From Rhodovulum visakhapatnamense (GTDB taxonomy: Bacteria > Pseudomonadota > Alphaproteobacteria > Rhodobacterales > Rhodobacteraceae): DNA of 64,000 nucleotides. The stretch spans positions 1 through 64,000 of the forward strand of contig NZ_SOEB01000009.1 in the NCBI RefSeq assembly GCF_004365965.1. Direction: 5' to 3'. Below, one piece after another: positions 57,909 through 64,000 of this stretch. Each line of letters opens with the position of its first letter. The stretch's first letter is position 1. The notes below the pieces were generated by a model, which ran no database searches, was not told where the DNA came from, and was given only the letters and a program-made list of their open reading frames with translations. The position numbers were made by a program, and so were the translations under genes.

Positions 57909-58193
57909 CCCTCCGCTGTCGGTTTCTCCTGGTCGTTTTGGGTCGCGCATGTCCCGAAACGGCAGGCCGGATCATCACAAAAACGAAACTACTTGTTAAC
58001 GACCCCTGATGGCTCGCCCGCCACCTGCGGGAAAATGCGGTCAAACCGTGCAGGCGTCGGCCCTGTCGCCGCCAAGGCGGAGGGCGAAACACAGCGAGGG
58101 TTTCGTCGGGTGCAAGGCGCGGACTGACGGCAGGCGATGCCGCCGGGAACGGTACGTCCAATCGAACCGCGGCGCCGCCTGGCGCATCGCAAT

Positions 58194-58206
58194 TGACCTT
58201 AGGTCA
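58194..58206. promoter_or_regulatory. Perfect 13-bp palindrome in the divergent gap
   Basis: TGACCT-T-AGGTCA is a perfect 6-1-6 palindrome in the 411-bp gap between the divergent stress-protein start and the gene at 58320. The gap otherwise holds only an AT-rich patch (about 57975-58003) and no gene. It is a plausible operator for a dimeric regulator. Confidence 0.4.
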
Positions 58207-58319
58207 CCTTCGGCGCGTCACTCGGGTATTTCGCGGCCGCGTTTCTTTTCAGTGCGTTCAAGTAAGCCTCGCCGTCCGAGGCCCTTTTGACCCAAATCCT
58301 CTTTCCCCGGGAGGCGCCG

Positions 58320-59823
58320 ATGCCCGGCCCCGCAATGCATCGCATGATCGCCGACCGCCTGAAGGCCGCCATCCAAAGCGGGCGCGGGCTCGGCGAGGGT
58401 CCGGGACCGGACGAGTTCCAGAAACTGCAGGCCCTTCTGGCCGACCCGAAGAACCTGCCCTGCCTCTTTTCGGCTGCCACCGGCCGGACCCGTTCTTCTT
58501 CAACACCAGGGACCTGAACCCGACGGTCGGCAAGCTGGTCGAGATCTGTAACGACGTCGGCGACGTCATCGACGACTTCAAGGAGGCGCTGCTGTCGGTG
58601 GTCCCGCAGCGGGTTCCGGACGCGCTCAGGCCTTCGACGAGGCCGTGGACGAGGCGATCGAGGATTCCGCGCTGCTGAGCGAGCGGGAGCAGACCTTCAA
58701 TGACATCAACAACGTGCTGGTCGGGTTGCAGGCGACGCTGGCCGAGGCGCTGAAGGCCTTCGTGTCCGACTTCAACCTCTTCGACCGGATCTCGCCCCCC
58801 TGTCGCGACGGCGCCGCAGAGGGCGAGCGGCGGTGGTTCGACGCGATGCATTACCGCAAGACCGGGCGCATGGCCGAAGGGCTGCTGACCTCGACCCGCG
58901 ACATGTCCTCGCCGCATCACCTCTATGCGCTGGGCTACCTGCCCCACGACCGCGCCACCGGTGTGCGGCCGTTCTCGGGGATCACCTTCTGGCATTCGCC
59001 CGACCTGATGCTGTCGCCGGTCACCAATCTCGGCACCGCGAAGGTCGAGCATTTCCTTGTCGATCCGACCATCGGCTTTTCCACCCAGTTCGCCGAGAAC
59101 CTGACGCTTGCGAGGGTACCCCAGGCCTTCGTGCCGGCGCTGGGGGCTGCCGAAACCCGGTTCGTCTGGACCGTTCCGCCCAGCCAGTCGGGCCATAAAT
59201 GCCTGTTCGCACGGGTCTTCTCGTTCTCGCCGCTGGATCTGCCGGTCGACGATGTCGCGCTCGATCCCCGGCTCGACCGCCATGTCGCCCAGCTGAACCT
59301 CGACATCCTCGGGCAGGCGCAGGCGGTCAATTTCAACCTCGTGCACCGGGCCAATGCCCGGATCGACCTGACGATCCGCGCCTTGCAACCGACCGAGCTG
59401 ATGGCCCTGCGGCATCCGGCGCTGGCCGGGATCGCGCCCTTCCCAGACATTCCCAAACGCGGATGGGCCGAGCTGAGGCTTCGCAAGGGCGGGGGCGAGG
59501 TCAAGGCCGAACCCATGCCCGAGGGCCTGCGGCTGTCGATCACCGGGCGCGGCATATCGCTTGACGACCAGAAGCAATTGGGCGGAGCGATGCGCGCGGT
59601 GCTGAGGGCGATCGGCGCGGGCAAGACCCAGGCCTTGGCCCATCGCGATCTCTTCGCGCGGTTCCGCGAGATGACGCGCGAGGCCAGGCAAACCCGGCTC
59701 TCGCTGCGGACCCCGCGGCTGGGCATCCCGAAGGGCCAGGCCATCGGCGTCGAGGTGATCGGGATCGATCAGGTCGCGGGCGACGGACCGATGGGCGGGC
59801 TGACGCTGGTCGTGTCCGGCTGA
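58320..59823 (+). pseudogene. Large hypothetical (MPGPAMH-type N-terminus) with two frameshifts
   Basis: The combined translation (~500 residues) begins MPGPAMHRMIADRLKAAIQ after a GGGAGG ribosome-binding site. The first frame is lost near 58475 in CTCTTTTCGGC. The second frame supplies DPFFFNTRDLNPTVGKLVEI and DVIDDFKEALLSVVPQRVPD. From about 58625 a third frame carries on as EAIEDSALLSEREQTFNDIN and the 390-residue remainder (WFDAMHYRKTGRMAEGLLTS, GYLPHDRATGVRPFSGITFW). Each shift looks like a single-base change. I know the N-terminal pattern from large uncharacterised bacterial proteins but no function. No catalytic motif is assigned with confidence; HYRKTG and H-x-P-D patches could hold a metal site. 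The 3' frame is still fully open. Confidence 0.65.
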
Positions 59824-59827
59824 CCCA

Positions 59828-59852
59828 TCCGGGCCCGCCTCAAGGCGGCCCG
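59828..59852. terminator. Hairpin between the converging genes
   Basis: CCGGGC plus CGCC pair with GGCG plus GCCCGG around a TCAA loop, with one unpaired C in the left arm. It lies between the plus-strand stop at 59823 and overlaps the helicase stop at 59840. No T run is present on either side. Confidence 0.4.
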
Positions 59853-62800
59853 GGCCTTGCGGGTGCGCCCGATGCCAGCAGGTCCTGCCTGCGGAATACC
59901 AGTTCGGGCAGGATCGTCTCCCATTCGTCGCGGCGGATATAGGTCTGGAAGGCCTCGTCGTTGTCGGTTTTGCGCCAGCGTATGACCGCCCCGACCCTTC
60001 CCGAGACCAGACCGGTGCCCTCGGGCGGCGCCCAGGTCCTGGCCATGCAGCCCAGCACCCGGCCCTGCCCGTCGAGGATCCTCCATTTCCCGCCTTGCAG
60101 GTCCAGCGTGACCGGGTCGCCGACCTTGGCCGCGGCGATGGCGCCAAGGGTCGCGTTCCCGTCGCGCAGACGCCCGGCATAGGACAGATCGACCGAGGCC
60201 AAGTCCGGCACCTGATACTGGTCGGGCTCGGGCAGATCGAGCCTGCGCGGCATCTCGACCTTGCGCAGCACCTCGCTTTCGGAATCCGCAATCACGAAGG
60301 CATGCGCCCCGCTGGTCACCACCGCGAGGCTGCGCCGCGCGCGGGTCATGGCGACGTAGAAAAGGCGGCGTGGCGCCTCGCCGTCCTCGCCGCGCGACAG
60401 CGCCTTCCAGCCGCCGTTCAGGATCACCACATGGTCGAATTCCAGCCCCTTGGACCGATGCGCGGTCAGCAGCAAAAGGCCTTGTTGCGCCTCGCGGATA
60501 TCCCGCGCCCATTCGGCCAGCCATTCGATGGCGTCGGGAACCGGGATGGTCTTGCCGCCCAGCTCGCGCGCGAGGCCGCCGATGCCTTCGGCCAGCAGAT
60601 CGACCCAACGGTTCGGCGCCTCGGCGTTCAGCAGATCGAGGATGTCCTGGATCGACAGCATCGCCGTCGGGCGGGCGCGCAACCCCGCCACGAGGCGCTG
60701 CATCTCGCGCAAGCGCCAGACGCTTGGCAGTTTTTCGTTGGCCATCTCGACCGGCACCCCAAGCCTTTCGGCATAGGCGCGCACCGGGCCAAGCCGCCGC
60801 CAGTCCCGCGAGACGATGGCGCAGCGGCCCCAGTTGAAATCGGGGTCGAGCCGCGAGATCCGGACCAGTTCGTCGACCGCCGCCACCGCCTGGGCCCGGT
60901 CGTCCTCGGCCACGTCGAGGAACTGCACCCGCCCACGGCCCACCGGGTCGTGGCCCGCCATTGCGCCGCCGCCGGGGTCGAGACGGCGGGCAGTGTCCAC
61001 GGTGATCTCGTGCCCGGCCTTCATCCGGCCCCGCGCGGGTTCGATCACCTGATTGGCCGCGTCGATGATGTACCGGGTCGAGCGGTAATTCTCGGTCAGG
61101 AACTTGGGCTTCGCGCGGTAGTCTTCCTCGAACTGGCGGATGTAGGAAATCGAGGCCCCGGCAAAGGCATAGATGTTCTGGTCGTCATCGCCCACGGCAA
61201 AAAGGCTCAGGCGCTGGTCGGGGTCCTCGAGCGAGCGACCGGCGACGGCGGCGATCAGCGCATATTCCTCTGGGCCGATATCCTGGTATTCGTCGACGAG
61301 GATCCAGCGGTAGCCCTGGATCAGCGCCTCGCGCTGCGCCTCGGCCTCGGACCGGCTGAGGCCCTCGCCGGTGATCTGGCGCACCGCCTCCAGCAGGATC
61401 CCGTCGAAATCGCGCGTCTCGGCCGCGCTGTCGGCGAAACTGGCCCCGACCAGCCGCATCGCCAGCGCATGACAGGTCGACACGGTGACCCGCGCCGCAT
61501 CCTCGCCGACCAGACCGCGCAGACGGGTGCGGATCTCGGCCGCGGCATGGCGGTTATAGGTCAGCACAAGGATCCCTTGCGGATCCTCGCGCTTGACGCG
61601 CAGCAGATAGGCGATGCGATGCACCAGAACCCGCGTCTTGCCCGAGCCGGGCCCGGCCAGCACCAGCACATTGGTCTCTTCGCGGTCGTCGGCCACGATC
61701 TCTTGCTGGACCGGATTGCCCAGATCCTCGACGATCTGCTTCCAGGCCTTGCCGGTGGTCTGACGGCGGATCTCGATGCCGCGGCCGGGCATCCAGCGTT
61801 GCAGAAAGCGGTCCTGGTCCAGCGCGAAATAGTCTTCCGACAGGCGCACCGCCTCGTCGATGCGGTCCAGCCCCCTGTCGGCATAGGCCGCCATCACATG
61901 GGTCTGAAGCGTCTGTTCGCGGTAATGTTCCTCCAGCGGCAGGAAGTCCTTCCTGGTGAAGCCCGCCCGCCCGGGCTTGAGCTCGATGGTCATGGCCGAC
62001 CGGAACACCGTCAGCCCCTTGCCCAGCACCACCGCCTGCTGTTCGTGCAGCCACAACAGCGCGCGTTCCATGAGCTTGGTCATGTCCTTCACGCCCGCGT
62101 CCCGGATCAGCGCATCGCCGGTCAGCGCCCCCAGCAGCGCGCCCGCGGTCGTCTCGACCTGAATATCCTTGCCTTTCGTGCCGGGCGGCACCTTGGCGAT
62201 CAGCAGATCCAGAAGCTTTTCGGCCGCCATCCAGCGCACCGAAGCCGTCTGTTCCACGACCCGCCACGTTCGCTGAAGCACCACCTCCAGCGTCTTGGCG
62301 GACAGCTTGCGCAGCCGGATATTGCCGAAGCCCCCGTCGCTGTCGCGCCCGTCCCGTTCGATGCTGCGCAAGAGCCTTTCCAGAACATGGGGGCTTGCCT
62401 CCTCATGGCCTTCGCCGCGCAGACACTGGCTGGCCGCCGCCAGATCGAGCGGCGCGCCATCGCCCACTCCGGTGTCGGGCGCAAGCTCGCGCATCCGGGC
62501 GACCAGCGCCTCTTCCAGCCGCATCGCGCGCCTCATGCGCTGGCGCGACTGGTTCTCGACGCCGACATGCACCGAAACGGTGATGGCGATGTCGTTGCGC
62601 GCAATCCCCAGCGTTTCGAGATCCGCCATCGCCTTGCTCAGCGCCCGGTGCGTCAGCCCGCTGATCCCGGTCAGCTCGTCGGTGGTAATCCCCCGGTCGG
62701 GCGGCGTCGCCATCACATGGCGCACGATGCTCAGAAGCTGGTCGCGCCGCGTCGTGCTGATGTCGTCCCGGGTCAGGCGGGTTTCGGCCTCGGCCAGGGT

Positions 62801-64000
62801 GCGCACCAGGAGCGACGAGGGAAACACCTGCACCCGGTTTTCCTCGCGCGAGACCAGAGCCGCCTCTTCCAGCCACGAGACGGCCGTCTTGATGCGGGTG
62901 TCATCGGTCGCGCTGTCGCGCACGAAGTCGCGCTCCTTTTCCTCGCGCATGATTTCGCCCGGGGTCGCGACCACCCTGCCGCTGTTGCGGGTATGTTCGT
63001 CGATCCGGCGCAGGGCCCTGAGAATGGCGCCGATTTCCCGCTGCGTGAGGCGCGAGCGCGCGGTCAGCGTGAACTGCCGTTCGACATCGTCCGACAGGTA
63101 CAGCAACACACAATCGGCCGGATCGCGGTCGCGCCCCGCCCGCCCGGCCTCCTGCAGGTAGTTCTCCAGCGATCCGGGAATGTCGGCATGGACCACCAGG
63201 CGAATGTCGGGCTTGTCGATGCCCATGCCGAAAGCGTTGGTCGCCGCGATCACCCGCAACGCGCCCCGGCGAAACCGGTCCTGCACCGCCAGCTTGTCGT
63301 CGGCGGTCAGACCTGCGTGAAAATGCGCGGCGGCAAGCCCCTGATCCTTGAGAAACTGCGCCACGCGTTCGGTTTCGTTTCGGGTGGCGCAATAGACCAC
63401 CGCGCCCGACGTGTCGCCCTTGGGCAATCGGTCGGACAGGACCGTCAGGATGTCACTCAGCTTGCTTTCCTTGCCGGTCGGCTGCACCGAGAAGGTCAGG
63501 TTGGTCCGCGTGGCCCCGCCATCGAACAGCCGCAGCTCGACGCCCAGCCGGTCGCGGAAATGGTCGGTGATGTCGCGCACCACCTCGGGTTTCGCGGTGG
63601 CCGTCAGGCACAGCACCGGCGCGGGTGCGGCATCGCCCGAAAACTCGCGGACGAAGCGCCCGACATAGCGGTAGTCCGGCCGGAAATCGTGCCCCCATTT
63701 CGAAACGCAATGCGCCTCGTCCAGCACCCAGAGCCCGACCTCGCGCTGCGCCAGCACCGACCGGACCGAGACGCTGCGCAGTTGCTCGGGCGAAATCAGA
63801 AGGATCGCCGCCTGCCCCAGCCGCACCCGGTCCAGCGCGTCCTGCCGTTCGGGCATCGACAGCATCCCGTTGACGGTCACCGCGGACGAGATCCCGGCCC
63901 GTTCCATCCCCTGCACCTGGTCGGCCATCAGCGCCACCAGAGGCGAGATCACCACCGTCAGCGCGCCGGTCTTCTCGTAAAGGCTGAGCGCCGGAACCTG
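59840..64000 (-). CDS. RecQ-UvrD fused helicase, partial (5' end beyond the window)
   Basis: At least 1386 residues are visible; the N-terminus with the first Walker A is off the right edge. Part 1 is a RecQ helicase: ISPLVALMADQVQGMERAGI, the DEAH box VLDEAHCVSKWGHDFRPDY, and HAGLTADDKLAVQDRFRRGA. Part 1 ends with NAFGMGIDKPDIRLVVHADIP and the Q-E-x-G-RAGRD motif. A middle region (winged-helix-like, about 62.9-61.8 kb) has no family I can name. Part 2 is a complete SF1 UvrD helicase: AGPGSGKTRVLVHRIAYLL, ILVDEYQDIGPEEYALI, GDDDQNIYAFAGASISYIRQ, LTENYRSTRYI, LLTAHRSKGLEFDHVVI and FYVAMTRARRSL. Both engines in one chain are unusual and are found in genomic islands. Function in repair or defence is inferred. 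Confidence 0.9.
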   Translation of the reverse strand, partial: QVPALSLYEKTGALTVVISPLVALMADQVQGMERAGISSAVTVNGMLSMPERQDALDRVRLGQAAILLISPEQLRSVSVRSVLAQREVGLWVLDEAHCVSKWGHDFRPDYRYVGRFVREFSGDAAPAPVLCLTATAKPEVVRDITDHFRDRLGVELRLFDGGATRTNLTFSVQPTGKESKLSDILTVLSDRLPKGDTSGAVVYCATRNETERVAQFLKDQGLAAAHFHAGLTADDKLAVQDRFRRGALRVIAATNAFGMGIDKPDIRLVVHADIPGSLENYLQEAGRAGRDRDPADCVLLYLSDDVERQFTLTARSRLTQREIGAILRALRRIDEHTRNSGRVVATPGEIMREEKERDFVRDSATDDTRIKTAVSWLEEAALVSREENRVQVFPSSLLVRTLAEAETRLTRDDISTTRRDQLLSIVRHVMATPPDRGITTDELTGISGLTHRALSKAMADLETLGIARNDIAITVSVHVGVENQSRQRMRRAMRLEEALVARMRELAPDTGVGDGAPLDLAAASQCLRGEGHEEASPHVLERLLRSIERDGRDSDGGFGNIRLRKLSAKTLEVVLQRTWRVVEQTASVRWMAAEKLLDLLIAKVPPGTKGKDIQVETTAGALLGALTGDALIRDAGVKDMTKLMERALLWLHEQQAVVLGKGLTVFRSAMTIELKPGRAGFTRKDFLPLEEHYREQTLQTHVMAAYADRGLDRIDEAVRLSEDYFALDQDRFLQRWMPGRGIEIRRQTTGKAWKQIVEDLGNPVQQEIVADDREETNVLVLAGPGSGKTRVLVHRIAYLLRVKREDPQGILVLTYNRHAAAEIRTRLRGLVGEDAARVTVSTCHALAMRLVGASFADSAAETRDFDGILLEAVRQITGEGLSRSEAEAQREALIQGYRWILVDEYQDIGPEEYALIAAVAGRSLEDPDQRLSLFAVGDDDQNIYAFAGASISYIRQFEEDYRAKPKFLTENYRSTRYIIDAANQVIEPARGRMKAGHEITVDTARRLDPGGGAMAGHDPVGRGRVQFLDVAEDDRAQAVAAVDELVRISRLDPDFNWGRCAIVSRDWRRLGPVRAYAERLGVPVEMANEKLPSVWRLREMQRLVAGLRARPTAMLSIQDILDLLNAEAPNRWVDLLAEGIGGLARELGGKTIPVPDAIEWLAEWARDIREAQQGLLLLTAHRSKGLEFDHVVILNGGWKALSRGEDGEAPRRLFYVAMTRARRSLAVVTSGAHAFVIADSESEVLRKVEMPRRLDLPEPDQYQVPDLASVDLSYAGRLRDGNATLGAIAAAKVGDPVTLDLQGGKWRILDGQGRVLGCMARTWAPPEGTGLVSGRVGAVIRWRKTDNDEAFQTYIRRDEWETILPELVFRRQDLLASGAPARPGPP

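Overview
The window is a GC-rich chromosomal segment of an anoxygenic phototrophic alphaproteobacterium of the Rhodobacterales (Rhodobacter/Rhodovulum-like). The evidence is the bacteriochlorophyll pair bchE-bchJ behind overlapping PpsR-type (TGT-N12-ACA) and FnrL-type (TTGAC-N4-GTCAA) boxes, the alphaproteobacterial regulators GcrA and GapR (DUF2312), class I lysyl-tRNA synthetase, and the mixture of housekeeping genes. No rRNA, tRNA or CRISPR array was seen.

Layout. 0-0.5 kb: decayed 3' end of an IS5-family transposase. 0.55-4.9 kb: an ArsR regulator, then ubiK divergent from a tightly overlapped lgt / SAM-methyltransferase / pgeF / HugZ-like block. 5-14.6 kb: CHAD protein, lysK, a TerB-like plus pyrophosphatase-like pair, dacB, nadD, ettA, an NTF2-like plus polysaccharide deacetylase pair, and a bactofilin. 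14.6-21.5 kb: an unrecognised gene whose -10 element lies inside a perfect dyad, a GNAT acetyltransferase, a 33-residue membrane peptide, aspS, bchJ, bchE and a CPBP protease. 21.9-31.2 kb: carB, rplT-rpmI, pyk, an N-formylglutamate amidohydrolase, DUF1244 and a SulP transporter. 31.2-38.3 kb: an iron-type ABC permease, a frameshifted gene containing a triplicated 8-bp unit, gapR, a divergent FadJ-like fusion, small regulators and a rhodanese/phosphatase-like protein. 38.4-45 kb: trpA, an ABC-2 permease, gcrA, an AsmA protein, rimO and an Lrp regulator. 45.7-49.3 kb: a complete sulfate ABC importer operon (binding protein, cysT, cysW, short cysA). 49.6-56.4 kb: RsmB, a YgiQ radical SAM protein, an L,D-transpeptidase-like protein and a GGDEF-EAL protein. 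56.5-59.8 kb: three consecutive damaged genes (AGCS symporter, universal stress protein, an MPGPAMH-type protein). 59.8-64 kb: a giant RecQ-UvrD fused helicase running off the right edge.

Most of the window is ordinary core genome with intact reading frames. The accessory signals are concentrated at the left edge (IS remnant), at 32.9-33.9 kb (tandem repeats and a disrupted gene) and at the right end (pseudogene cluster beside the fused helicase). The right end is the best candidate for the margin of a genomic or defence island whose other genes lie outside the window.
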